Assembly: GCA_900544115.1 (NCBI GenBank)
Contig: UQTW01000002.1
Span: 62,001 to 126,000 of the forward strand
Length of the DNA stretch: 64,000 nt
From: an uncultured Collinsella sp.
GTDB lineage: Bacteria; Actinomycetota; Coriobacteriia; Coriobacteriales; Coriobacteriaceae
Reading direction: 5' to 3'
This document shows, piece by piece, positions 26,057-34,283 of the stretch; position 1 is the stretch's first letter; each line of letters opens with the position of its first letter. The translations under genes and the position numbers were made by a program. The notes under the pieces are model-generated. The model had not been told where the DNA came from. It did not search any database and saw only the letters and a program-made list of their open reading frames with translations.

Positions 26057-27469
26057 ATGGACGCAACCGCAATTATCCTCGCTGCCGGCGAGGGCACCCG
26101 CATGAAGTCGAACCACTGCAAGGTTTCGCACAAGATCCTGGGTAAGCCCATGGTCCAGTGGATCGTCGACGCTACCATCAAGGCCGGCTGCAGCCGCGTC
26201 GTGGTTGTCATCGGCAGCCACGCCGACGAGATGCGCGCCCTCATCGACGGCGCCTACGCCAACAGCGCCACCAAGGTCGAGTGCGTCGAGCAGACCGAGC
26301 GTCTGGGCACCGGTCACGCCGTGAAGGTCGCACTCGAGGCCTGTGGCATCACGCAAGGCCCCGTCGTGGTGCTCAACGGCGACCTGCCGCTCATCACCGC
26401 CGACACCGTCGCCAAGTTCGCGCAAACCGTCGCCACCGGCGAGCTCGCCTGCACCGTCATGACCATGACCCCGCCCGATCCTTTCGGCTACGGCCGCATC
26501 AAGCTGGGCGCCGATGGTCAGATCGAGCGCATCATCGAGCAGAAGGACTGCACGCCCGAGCAGGCCGCCACGCTGCTGGAGTGCAACGCCGGCTGCTACG
26601 CCTTTGACGGCGCGCAGCTCGCCGCCCACATTAACGAGATCGGCAACGACAACGCGCAGTCCGAGTACTATCTGCCCGACATGCTCGAGATCCTCAAGGG
26701 CCACGGCCAGGCTGTCTCCATCTTCCACTGCGACGACTACCGCGACGGCCTGGGCGTCAACAGCCGCATCCAGCTCGCACAGCTCACCGCCATCGCGCGC
26801 GACCGCATCAACGAGCACTGGATGGCCGAGGGCGTTACCTTCATCGACCCCACGCAGGCCTGGATCGGCCCCGATGCCGTTATCGGCCGCGATACCGTCG
26901 TGTGGCCGCAGACGCACCTGATCGGCCACGTCACCGTGGGCGAGGAGTGCCAGCTCGGCCCCAACAGCCGCCTCACCGACACCACCGTCGGCAGCGGCTG
27001 CGTCATCGACGAGACCATCGCCATCGAGGCCGTCATCGAGAACGGCGTCGACTGCGGCCCGCGCGCCTACCTGCGCCCGGGCACCCACATGCTCGACGGA
27101 TCCAAGGCCGGCACGCACGTGGAGATCAAGAAGTCCACGATCGGCGAGGGCTCAAAGGTGCCGCACCTGTCCTACATCGGCGACACCACCATGGGCTCCG
27201 GCGTCAACGTGGGCGCGGGCTCCATCACCTGCAACTACGATGGCGTGCACAAGCACAAGACCGTCATCGGCAAGGACGCCTTCATTGGCTCCGACACCAT
27301 GATGGTCGCGCCCGCCCAGATCGGCGACGGCGCGCTCGTGGCCGCTGGCTCCGTCATCACCGAGCCGGTCCCGGCAGACGCGCTCGGTCTGGGCCGCGCC
27401 CGTCAGGTAAATATTGAGGGCTGGGCCGCCGATTACCGCCGCCGCCTGCACGAGGACGACGAGGTATAA
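26057..27469 (+). CDS. glmU: UDP-GlcNAc pyrophosphorylase / GlcN-1-P acetyltransferase
   Basis: This bifunctional enzyme makes UDP-N-acetylglucosamine for the cell wall. The N-terminal uridyltransferase has ILAAGEGTRMKS, ERLGTGHAV, LNGDLPLI and GYGRI. The C-terminal left-handed beta helix has hexapeptide repeats and the acetyltransferase residues RAYLRPGTHM, HVEIKKS, HLSYIGD and NYDG. The length of 470 residues is normal. ATG 26057 follows AGGAGAT; the longer frame upstream overlaps ecfT. The order glmU-prs-pth is a conserved bacterial neighbourhood. Confidence 0.97.
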   Translation: MDATAIILAAGEGTRMKSNHCKVSHKILGKPMVQWIVDATIKAGCSRVVVVIGSHADEMRALIDGAYANSATKVECVEQTERLGTGHAVKVALEACGITQGPVVVLNGDLPLITADTVAKFAQTVATGELACTVMTMTPPDPFGYGRIKLGADGQIERIIEQKDCTPEQAATLLECNAGCYAFDGAQLAAHINEIGNDNAQSEYYLPDMLEILKGHGQAVSIFHCDDYRDGLGVNSRIQLAQLTAIARDRINEHWMAEGVTFIDPTQAWIGPDAVIGRDTVVWPQTHLIGHVTVGEECQLGPNSRLTDTTVGSGCVIDETIAIEAVIENGVDCGPRAYLRPGTHMLDGSKAGTHVEIKKSTIGEGSKVPHLSYIGDTTMGSGVNVGAGSITCNYDGVHKHKTVIGKDAFIGSDTMMVAPAQIGDGALVAAGSVITEPVPADALGLGRARQVNIEGWAADYRRRLHEDDEV

Positions 27470-27484
27470 CGTTTTACCAAGCAC

Positions 27485-27519
27485 AAAAGGAGCTGCTCCA
27501 TGGGGGCGGCTCCTTTTTC
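27485..27519 (+). terminator. Terminator after glmU
   Basis: AAAGGAGC pairs with GCTCCTTT and is followed by TTTCT. Confidence 0.75.
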
Positions 27520-27661
27520 TATCGTGACCTGCGCAACCGGATGAGTGGTCGGTTCGTGTCCGTTGGCGGTAAAGACGTTATCAGGACCCGATAAACCCCG
27601 CCGCGCGGTTACAATGCAACAAGGCATCTATATGGCATTCGATGTATAAAGGAGAAGGGTA

Positions 27662-28648
27662 ATGCCGATTAATGATCCCGAGAAGTCGGAGAATATGCGC
27701 AAGTCCATCCGCGTGTATTCCGGTTCCTCCAACCGTCCCCTCGCTCAGAAGATTGCTGAGTACCTTGGGGTCGAGCTTTCGGGCCTTACGCTAAAGCAGT
27801 TCGCCAATGGTGAGATTTACGCCCGCTACGACGAGACCGTCCGCGGCGCCGACGTCTTCCTGATTCAGTCCGTGGCCGGCGGCAACGTCAACGACATGCT
27901 CATGGAGCTGCTCATCGCCACCGACGCTGCCAAGCGCGCATCCGCCCGCTCCATCACCGCCGTTATCACCCACTACGGCTATGCCCGCCAGGACCGCAAG
28001 GCCGGCCCGCGCGAGCCCATCACCGCCCGCCTCGTCGCCAACCTGCTCGAGCGCGCCGGCGTCAACCGCATCATCACCCTCGACCTGCACCAAGGCCAGA
28101 TCCAGGGCTTCTTCGATATCCCGGTTAACCACCTGTCCGCACTGCCGCTGTTTGGCCAGTACTACAACGACATGCACTTCGACACCGACAACCTGGTTGT
28201 CGTCTCCCCCGACGTGGGTCGCGCCAAGGCCGCCAAGAAGCTGTCCGACATGCTCGGCTGCGACCTGGCCATCGCCCACAAGGGCCGTCCGCGCCACAAC
28301 GCCGCCGAGGTCATGGGCATCATCGGTGACATCAAGGGCAAGACCTGCATCATCAACGACGACATGATCGACACCGCTGGCACCCTGTGCGCCAACGTCA
28401 AGGAGCTCAAGGCTATGGGCGCCGGCGACATCTACGTCTGCGCCACCCACGGCATCTTCTCCGGTCCTGCCATCGAGCGTCTGAACGACGCCCCCATCGT
28501 CGAGTGCGTCGTCACCGACGCCATTCCCGTCGAGGTCGGCGGCAAGATCAAGACCATCTCGGTCGCCGAGGAGTTCGCCCAGGCCATTTCCGCCGTTTAC
28601 CACGAGGAGCCCGTCTCCACGCTCGTCGGCGGCGACTTCGCGCTGTAG
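27662..28648 (+). CDS. prs: Ribose-phosphate pyrophosphokinase
   Basis: Prs makes PRPP from ribose-5-phosphate and ATP, feeding the purine genes in this window. Class I signatures: FANGEIYARYDETVRGADVF, the flexible loop with ARQDRK, the metal-binding HLHQ-equivalent TLDLHQGQIQGFF, VSPDVG and the PRPP loop INDDMIDTAGT (residues about 235-245). It has 328 residues. AAAGGAGAAGGG precedes the ATG. A -10-like TACAAT lies near 27609. Confidence 0.97.
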   Translation: MPINDPEKSENMRKSIRVYSGSSNRPLAQKIAEYLGVELSGLTLKQFANGEIYARYDETVRGADVFLIQSVAGGNVNDMLMELLIATDAAKRASARSITAVITHYGYARQDRKAGPREPITARLVANLLERAGVNRIITLDLHQGQIQGFFDIPVNHLSALPLFGQYYNDMHFDTDNLVVVSPDVGRAKAAKKLSDMLGCDLAIAHKGRPRHNAAEVMGIIGDIKGKTCIINDDMIDTAGTLCANVKELKAMGAGDIYVCATHGIFSGPAIERLNDAPIVECVVTDAIPVEVGGKIKTISVAEEFAQAISAVYHEEPVSTLVGGDFAL

Positions 28649-28681
28649 TCTGCCGCGCATCGCATCATCTTTGATGCTTTT

Positions 28682-28713
28682 AAAGGGTCGGAAGCTCGCT
28701 TCCGACCCTTTTT
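28682..28713 (+). terminator. Terminator after prs
   Basis: AAAGGGTCGGAAGC pairs with the following TTCCGACCCTTT and ends in T residues. Confidence 0.9.
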
Positions 28714-28734
28714 CTATCCCTCGCCAACCTTCCC

Positions 28735-28937
28735 TGGACAATTAGTTCAGATACGTATTTTTTTAAAGCCCCAAAGGGCCGTTCGGAGCCTTCTGAGCTC
28801 CCCGGCGGATGCCATGCCGCCCAAAGCTCATCGTTTTCGAGTACAACCTCCGCATATTTACCCTCAAATCGCCCTCAAAGGCCCTTAGAAACACCTCGAA
28901 CGCCCGCCGCCTTATACGTATCTGAACTAACTGTCCA
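28735..28937 (-). repeat. 203-bp MITE-like element, copy 1
   Basis: The element has terminal inverted repeats: TGGACAATTAGTTCAGATAC at the left and GTATCTGAACTAACTGTCCA at the right. Together with 30262-30465 it brackets the gene at 29101. Interiors have largely diverged, but a short core like ATTTGAGGG...GTACTCGAAAAC is found on the minus strand here (about 28830-28868) and on the plus strand in copy 2, so the copies face opposite ways. A short reading frame inside has no support. Confidence 0.8.
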
Positions 28938-29100
28938 GTAGCCATCGTCAACCTTCTCGGCAGAGCTCAATTTCCTGCAATCCCCTCAACCGATTCCACC
29001 GATTTCCTAACACCCGGCCGTTCATGGCGCCCAGCACCCCGCTGAGCGAAAAGAACGGTATGGCGGTCGCATTCTGCCGCCAACTTAGTACGTTATAGCT

Positions 29101-30228
29101 ATGACGACCGTGATTTCACATTTCTCCGCCCTCCGCGCAATTCGTCGCGCACGACGGGCGTACTCTGCCCTACCCTGGAGCTCCATTGATAGTGAACAGC
29201 AAGCACAGGCCTTGGCTAGCTGCATTCCCAATAATGACGCGATAGACTTTGGCGCACTTTCGATACTCGACGCCTGGAATGAAGATGATTCCGAGCTGCT
29301 CGATCTTCTCGTTTCAAACGAAGGCAACCGACGCCCCGACAAGCGACTTCTTCAGCATATTCTCTCCGCTCCGCTTCCTGAAGGTGCAATTATGCACGTC
29401 GAGGCCGACATCTACGCAACGTCTCCTGCCATGACAGCCATGCTTTGTTCTAAAAATGAATCAGTCGCCAAAACCTTGATGCTTCTCATGGAACTGGTCG
29501 GAACTTACTCCCTTCCTCCCGGGGCAACATACCCCATTGCCCATGACGACATCTGGCCCAAGGGCGATGGCTACGAAGCGACGGGCGATCTTGATTGCCT
29601 GGGCAACCAGTCAGCGGCCGAACAACAGAACGAAACCCGCTATGAACAGGCGCACTACAAATGCAAGCCCGCCACGACCATCGAAGAGCTCGAGGCGGTC
29701 GCACGGTTCGCCAAAAGTAGCTCATACGCCTCGTTTCGCACGGCAGTCAAACTCGCCCGGGCTGGATCCGCATCCCCAGCCGAATCCCTAATGTTTGCCG
29801 TTCTCGGAGCGCCCATGCGCTTTGGCGGATTCGGATGTTGCAGCCTGCCCATGGGAGGCCTGCAACTCAACCATCGAATCGACTTCGATACTCTTGCGGT
29901 CAACATGTCCTCGGGCATCCCCTATGCCATCTGCGACCTATATTGCCCGGCAGCCGGAGTCGACAACGAATACAACGGAATTGGGCATGAGCTTCAAAAC
30001 GCTCGCATCCACGATGGCAATCGAAATAATGGCCTCAAGGCCATGGGCATCCACGTCCTGGTTATCAATCGCGACCAAATGAAAGACCTTGTTGCACTCG
30101 AAGCCTTCGCCCAAACGATGCATCGACTCGCAGGAGTCCGATTCCGGTACCGTATCAAGGGCTATCGCAAGCGTCAGGCCGCTTGGCTCAACGCTCTGCG
30201 GGCCGGAACCGGCCTCGCGCCGGTCTAA
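29101..30228 (+). CDS. Putative PD-(D/E)XK nuclease-like protein (375 aa)
   Basis: No named family is certain. The C-terminal third reads SPAESLMFAVLGAPMRFGGFG, then YAICDLYCPAAGVDNEYNG, then DGNRNNGLKAMGIHVLVI. This spacing matches the DUF559/Vsr-like pattern of actinobacterial endonuclease-domain proteins (S..E, DLxxP..V.xEYD, D..R...L...G..V). The acidic pair is D in CDLY and E in NEYN, and the expected D of EYD is N here. The N-terminal two thirds show no known motif. There is no clear Shine-Dalgarno sequence before ATG 29101; TTATAGCT lies directly upstream, so a leaderless transcript or another start is possible. It splits the usual prs-pth neighbourhood and is bracketed by inverted MITE-like elements, suggesting acquired cargo. 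Confidence 0.6.
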   Translation: MTTVISHFSALRAIRRARRAYSALPWSSIDSEQQAQALASCIPNNDAIDFGALSILDAWNEDDSELLDLLVSNEGNRRPDKRLLQHILSAPLPEGAIMHVEADIYATSPAMTAMLCSKNESVAKTLMLLMELVGTYSLPPGATYPIAHDDIWPKGDGYEATGDLDCLGNQSAAEQQNETRYEQAHYKCKPATTIEELEAVARFAKSSSYASFRTAVKLARAGSASPAESLMFAVLGAPMRFGGFGCCSLPMGGLQLNHRIDFDTLAVNMSSGIPYAICDLYCPAAGVDNEYNGIGHELQNARIHDGNRNNGLKAMGIHVLVINRDQMKDLVALEAFAQTMHRLAGVRFRYRIKGYRKRQAAWLNALRAGTGLAPV

Positions 30229-30261
30229 ACGGCGAATCACCCGTGCGCCGTCGAGCAGGGC

Positions 30262-30465
30262 TGGGCAGTTAGTTCAAATACGTATAAATGGACGCATTGA
30301 ATTAGACTGTTTTGCAGCTATCTCTATACCATTCGCCCTATTTGAAGGCAGGGTAGACTTCAAAACAGCGCCATATGGACTAACTAAAGCTCCAAAACAA
30401 CGTATCGGCATTGAATTGAGTAATTCGAGTCCTCAGAACTTATACGTATCTGAACTAACTGTCCA
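30262..30465 (+). repeat. 204-bp MITE-like element, copy 2
   Basis: Termini are TGGGCAGTTAGTTCAAATAC and GTATCTGAACTAACTGTCCA, matching the element at 28735-28937. The interior carries ATTTGAAGGCAGGGTAGACT followed by TCAAAAC (about 30339-30367), the likely counterpart of the core in copy 1. The length differs from copy 1 by one base. Confidence 0.8.
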
Positions 30466-30579
30466 CCTCGGATTTCGACGGCCGTCCAAACGCCCCCAAA
30501 CGCCCTCAATTACCCTCCATTTGACAGCGGCAACAGGGTCGCTCACCATAGCAGGCGACAAATCAACGAAAGGATGAAC

Positions 30580-31209
30580 ATGGCAGCTGCACAGCCGCTT
30601 AAGATTCGCATGGTTGCCGGGCTTGGCAACCCGGGCGAGGAATATGCCGAGACCCGCCACAACGCCGGCTTTAAGGCGATTGACGAGCTGGCCCGTCAGG
30701 CCGGCGTCACGTACTGGAAAAACCAGGCCGGCGCCGAGGTCGCACTCATCAACATCAACGATCCCGAGGAAGAGGGTGGCAAGCGCCAGATCGTGCTGGT
30801 CAAGCCGCAGTCGTATATGAATACCTCGGGTGGCCCCATCTCCAAGCTCTGCCGCGAGTACAAGATCAAGGCCGAGGAGCTGCTCGTCATCCACGATGAG
30901 CTCGACATCCCCGCCGGTGACGTGCGCGTCAAGGTGGGCGGTGGCCACGCCGGCCACAACGGCCTGCGCTCCATCATCGACAAGATGGGCAGCCGCGACT
31001 TTAGCCGTATCCGCACCGGCATCGGCAACCCTCCCGGCAAGATGGCCGTGGCAGACTATGTGCTCAAGCAGCTGCGCGCCCGCGAGGCCGAGACCTTCCA
31101 GGACACCTGCGCCCGCGCCGCCGACGCCGCCGGTCTGGCCATCGTGCACGGCGTAATCTACGCCCGCGACCACGTCAACGGCGCCGCCTCCGCCAACGGC
31201 AAGCACTAA
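30580..31209 (+). CDS. pth: Peptidyl-tRNA hydrolase
   Basis: Pth recycles peptidyl-tRNA by hydrolysing the ester bond. Motifs: GLGNPGEEYAETRHNAGF (catalytic His in RHN), KPQSYMNTSGG, VIHDELDIPAG (catalytic Asp), GGGHAGHNGLRSI and FSRIRTGIGNPP. It has 209 residues from ATG 30580, which has AAAGGA 5 bases upstream; ATG 30574 is too close to that site. The stop codon TAA is the first part of a hairpin element (31208-31246). Confidence 0.96.
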   Translation: MAAAQPLKIRMVAGLGNPGEEYAETRHNAGFKAIDELARQAGVTYWKNQAGAEVALININDPEEEGGKRQIVLVKPQSYMNTSGGPISKLCREYKIKAEELLVIHDELDIPAGDVRVKVGGGHAGHNGLRSIIDKMGSRDFSRIRTGIGNPPGKMAVADYVLKQLRAREAETFQDTCARAADAAGLAIVHGVIYARDHVNGAASANGKH

Positions 31210-31246
31210 AACCTACCGTTTAGGGATGTTTATTTTGGCAGGTTTT
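31208..31246 (+). repeat. GTCCC-class hairpin at pth stop codon
   Basis: AAAACCTACC pairs with GGCAGGTTTT around a loop containing TAGGGA and GTTTATTTT. The TAA stop of pth is part of the element. A close relative lies at the purF stop (42820-42860), and a third, inverted, at 31374-31408. Confidence 0.75.
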
Positions 31247-31581
31247 ATCTGCGGAAACGCCCCGGTGGCCGCATCGCAATAAACCCCGCGCCGCCATACA
31301 CGCATAACACCCCAAAGGGGGCCGGCCTCATCACAACCCGAGGCCGGCCCCCTTTGCCGTTTTGCCTGATAAAACCGACCAAAATAAACCTATCCCTATT
31401 TGGTAGGTCGAAGTGGATAAACCCTTTTCCCAACCGCCGAAGACACACGTAAACAGCATGTCCATGAGGGTATAATTTGCACCGTATGTCTGCACAACGC
31501 CTGTGCGCGTACGGTTTTACTCGGGCTACCGTCCATTTCCGTGGAGGCACGGTTCGGCGGCCCTAACAAGAGAGGGGTTCT
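31210..31581. other. Intergenic region between pth and nfnA
   Basis: It contains two GTCCC-class hairpins in opposite orientation (31208-31246 and 31374-31408) around a very strong terminator (31314-31355). The nfnA promoter should lie in 31410-31560. No gene is visible. Confidence 0.6.
31314..31355 (+). terminator. Strong terminator after pth
   Basis: AAAGGGGGCCGGCCTC pairs perfectly with GAGGCCGGCCCCCTTT around a 10-nt loop. Confidence 0.85.
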
Positions 31582-32421
31582 ATGTATAAGATCCTGGAGA
31601 AGACGCAGTTCTCGGAGAAGGTGTTCAAGTTCCGCATCGAGGCGCCCGCAATCGCCAAACATGCGCACGCTGGACAGTTCCTCATGGTTCGCGCCAACGA
31701 GACGGGCGAGCGTGTCCCGTTTACCCTGGCCGGCTGGAACGGTGACGAGGGCTGGGTCGAGTTCATCTTCATGGTGATCGGCAAGACCACCGAGATGCTT
31801 TCCACCTACAAGGCCGGCGAGTCGCTGCGCGACGTCGTGGGCCCGCTGGGCGTTCCCACCGAGATGGCCGAGGGCCCCTGCGCCGTCATTGGCGGCGGCG
31901 TCGGCCTGGCAATTGCCTTCCCGGTCGCCAAGCACCTGGTCGAGACCGGTCACGAGGTGCACGCCATCATGGGCGCCCGCACCAAGGACCTCCTGCTCAT
32001 GGAGGACCAGTTCCGCGAGCTCCTCGACGAGGACCACATCCACATCACCACCGACGACGGCTCCTACGGCGAGCAGGGCGTTGTCACCGCTCCGCTGGAG
32101 CGCCTGCTGCAGGACAAGGCCGTGAGCCAGGTCTTCTGCGTCGGCCCCGTTCCGATGATGAAGTTCTCGACCCTCACCGCCCAGAAGTACGACACCCCCA
32201 TCACCGCGTCGCTCAACCCCATCATGGTTGACGGAACCGGCATGTGCGGCTGCTGCCGCGTCGAGGTGGGCGGCGTGACCAAGTTCGCTTGCGTCGACGG
32301 CCCCGACTTCGATGCCACCCTGGTCGACTGGGATGACCTTCGTGCCCGCCAGGCCGCTTACCGTTCCGAAGAGGGCGAGTCCCTCAAGGCCTATGAGGAA
32401 AAGAGCTGCGCATGCCACTAG
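31582..32421 (+). CDS. nfnA: NADH-dependent ferredoxin:NADP oxidoreductase, alpha subunit
   Basis: A PyrK-like FAD/NAD-binding protein of 279 residues. It has an FAD-binding barrel (residues 1-95, GQFLMVRANETGERVPFTL), a Rossmann NAD site (GGGVGLAIAFPVAKHL) and a C-terminal [2Fe-2S] site with GMCGCCRVEVGG and FACVDGPDFD. Next to a GltA-like NfnB it probably forms the electron-bifurcating transhydrogenase NfnAB, which links NADPH oxidation to NAD and ferredoxin reduction. Its 3' end overlaps the start of nfnB by 10 bp. Without that partner it would be annotated as a sulfide/dihydroorotate-dehydrogenase-like subunit. Confidence 0.85.
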   Translation: MYKILEKTQFSEKVFKFRIEAPAIAKHAHAGQFLMVRANETGERVPFTLAGWNGDEGWVEFIFMVIGKTTEMLSTYKAGESLRDVVGPLGVPTEMAEGPCAVIGGGVGLAIAFPVAKHLVETGHEVHAIMGARTKDLLLMEDQFRELLDEDHIHITTDDGSYGEQGVVTAPLERLLQDKAVSQVFCVGPVPMMKFSTLTAQKYDTPITASLNPIMVDGTGMCGCCRVEVGGVTKFACVDGPDFDATLVDWDDLRARQAAYRSEEGESLKAYEEKSCACH

Positions 32422-33821
32422 TTAACGGTCGTTTCGTTGCCGATATGAAGTCGCCCCGCACCCCCGATAACGAGGAGCCGGCTGCCGAGCGCGCCTGCGA
32501 CTTCCGCCCCGTCGACAAGGGCTTCACCGAGGAGATGGCGCTGGCCGAGGCCGAGCGCTGCCTCAACTGCAAGAAGCCGTTCTGTGTTGAGGGCTGCCCC
32601 GTCAACATCAACATTCCCCGCTTTATCGAGCAGATCCGCGCGAAGAACTTCGGCGGCGCTCTCGATACCATTCGCGAGGACTCCATGCTTCCCGCCATCT
32701 GCGGCCGCGTCTGCCCGCAGGAGAACCAGTGCGAGGGCAAGTGCATCCGTGGCAAGAAGTCCGAGCCCGTGGCCATCGGCCAGCTCGAGCGCTTCTTGGG
32801 CGACCGCCCCGAGCTCGCCTCCACGCCCAAGATGGCCCCCAAGAACGGCAAGAAGGTCGCTGTCGTCGGCTCCGGCCCGTCCGGCATCACCTGCGCCGGC
32901 GAGCTCGCCCGTAACGGTTTTGACGTTACCGTCTTCGAGGCATTCTTCACCGGCGGCGGCGTGCTGGTCTACGGCATCCCCGAGTTCCGTCTGCCCAAGG
33001 CAGTCGTCAAGCGCGAGATTGACGGCCTGGAGGACATGGGCGTCAAGTTTGAGTACAACTCCGTCGTGGGCAATATGGCCACGGCCGAGGAGCTGTTCGA
33101 GCAGGGCTTCGACGCCATCTACGTGGCGACCGGCGCAGGCCTGCCCAAGTTCCTCAACGTCCCCGGCGAGAACCTGCCCAACGTCTTCTTCGCTAACGAG
33201 TACCTCACCCGCGTGAACCTGATGAAGGCCAACAAGTTCCCCGAGTACGACACCCCCACCAAGCACGGCAAGAACGTCGTCGTCTTTGGTGGCGGCAACG
33301 TGGCTATGGACGCCGTCCGTACCGCCAAGCGTCTGGGCGCCGAGCACGCCATCATCGCCTACCGTCGTACCGAGGACGAGATGCCCTGCCGTCGCGCCGA
33401 GCTGCACCATGCTAAGGCCGAGGGCGTCGAGGTTCTGCCGCTCGTCTCCCCGCTCGAGTTTGTCGCTGGCGAAGACGGCTCCGTGTGCGCCGTCAAGGTC
33501 CAGAAGATGGAGCTCGGCGAGCCTGACGAGTCCGGCCGTCGCCGCCCGGTGCCCATCGAGGGCGCCATCGAGGAGATCCCCTGCGACGTCGCGATCTCGG
33601 CTATCGGCACCAACGCCAACCCCTTCGCTGCCAAGATCGGCGGCAAGATGGAGCTCAACAAGTGGGGCTACATCGTCGCCGACGAGGAGACCGGCCAGAC
33701 CACCGATCCCCGCATCTGGGCCGGCGGCGACATCGTCACCGGTGCCGCTACGGTCATTCTGGCGATGGGCGCCGGCAAGAAGGCCGCCGCTTCCATCACC
33801 AAGAGCCTGCTGGGCGAGTAA
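32412..33821 (+). CDS. nfnB: NfnB / glutamate synthase small-subunit-like oxidoreductase
   Basis: A 469-residue protein with two N-terminal [4Fe-4S] binding regions (CLNCKKPFCVEGCPV and CGRVCPQENQCEGKC) and two Rossmann motifs for FAD (GSGPSGITCAGELA) and NADP (GGGNVAMDAVRTA), ending with IWAGGDIVTGAATV. This is the architecture of GltD/NfnB. No glutamate synthase large subunit lies nearby and nfnA overlaps its start, so the Nfn role is favoured. A terminator follows at 33850-33888. Confidence 0.87.
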   Translation: MPLVNGRFVADMKSPRTPDNEEPAAERACDFRPVDKGFTEEMALAEAERCLNCKKPFCVEGCPVNINIPRFIEQIRAKNFGGALDTIREDSMLPAICGRVCPQENQCEGKCIRGKKSEPVAIGQLERFLGDRPELASTPKMAPKNGKKVAVVGSGPSGITCAGELARNGFDVTVFEAFFTGGGVLVYGIPEFRLPKAVVKREIDGLEDMGVKFEYNSVVGNMATAEELFEQGFDAIYVATGAGLPKFLNVPGENLPNVFFANEYLTRVNLMKANKFPEYDTPTKHGKNVVVFGGGNVAMDAVRTAKRLGAEHAIIAYRRTEDEMPCRRAELHHAKAEGVEVLPLVSPLEFVAGEDGSVCAVKVQKMELGEPDESGRRRPVPIEGAIEEIPCDVAISAIGTNANPFAAKIGGKMELNKWGYIVADEETGQTTDPRIWAGGDIVTGAATVILAMGAGKKAAASITKSLLGE

Positions 33822-33849
33822 TCACCTGCAGCACTAGCCATCAAACGGC

Positions 33850-33888
33850 AAAGTCCCCGTCGAGCACACGCCCGGCGGGGACTTTTTT
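33850..33888 (+). terminator. Terminator after nfnB
   Basis: AAGTCCCCG pairs with CGGGGACTT and ends in TTTTTT. Confidence 0.85.
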
Positions 33889-33904
33889 CTATGCCGGTCG
33901 ACCG

Positions 33905-34274
33905 ACCACCACAAAGGGGACAGGCACCTTTGTGGTGGTTTGGGGACTTGCCTGATCGTTTTGTCTCAATCTGTAACAGTTGGAGTCCGTTGAGCCCTGC
34001 AGTTGTTACAGATCGAGATATTGTGCCGGCCGCCCACGCCGCATCTCAATCTGTAACAGTTAGAGACCAAATATGCCGCCTGGTGTTACAGATCAAGACG
34101 TTGGGCTGACGGCCGAACGGTTCATCTAAATCTGTAACAGTTAGAGCCATTTTCGCTGGCTTGGTGTTACAGATCGAGACTATGCAAAAGCCGAGGATAG
34201 GCACTGCCGCCAAGGCCTTCCCCTCGGCCTAAAACAAAAACCACCACAAAGGTGCCTGTCCCCTTTGTGGTGGT
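33905..34274. mobile_element. 370-bp MITE-like segment with perfect 35-bp TIRs
   Basis: 33905-33939 and 34240-34274 are exact reverse complements over 35 bp. Each end is itself a hairpin: ACCACCACAAAGG with CCTTTGTGGTGGT around a 9-nt loop holding GGACAGGCA or its complement. Between the ends lie three 57-nt units (array B) and a GCCGAGG/CCTCGGC hairpin (34189-34231). There is no coding sequence. The right end, read on the minus strand, is followed by TTTTTGTTTT and probably terminates the kinase-like gene. Confidence 0.75.
33963..34180. repeat. Array B: three 57-nt inverted-repeat units
   Basis: Units are 33963-34019, 34043-34099 and 34124-34180, with the same length, arms (CTCAATCTGTAACA and TGTTACAGATCGAGA) and 80/81-bp period as array A. 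Centres two and three share GTTAGAG at their start. Spacers are 23 and 24 nt. Confidence 0.9.
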
Positions 34275-34283
34275 TTTGGTCGG

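Noticed and set aside
28763..28951. 62-residue frame inside the 203-bp element
   Set aside because: It spans the inverted repeat and interior, which are not conserved as protein in the second copy.
31582..33821. PyrK plus glutamate synthase as separate functions
   Set aside because: No pyrD or gltB nearby, and the two genes overlap; the NfnAB pairing explains both better.
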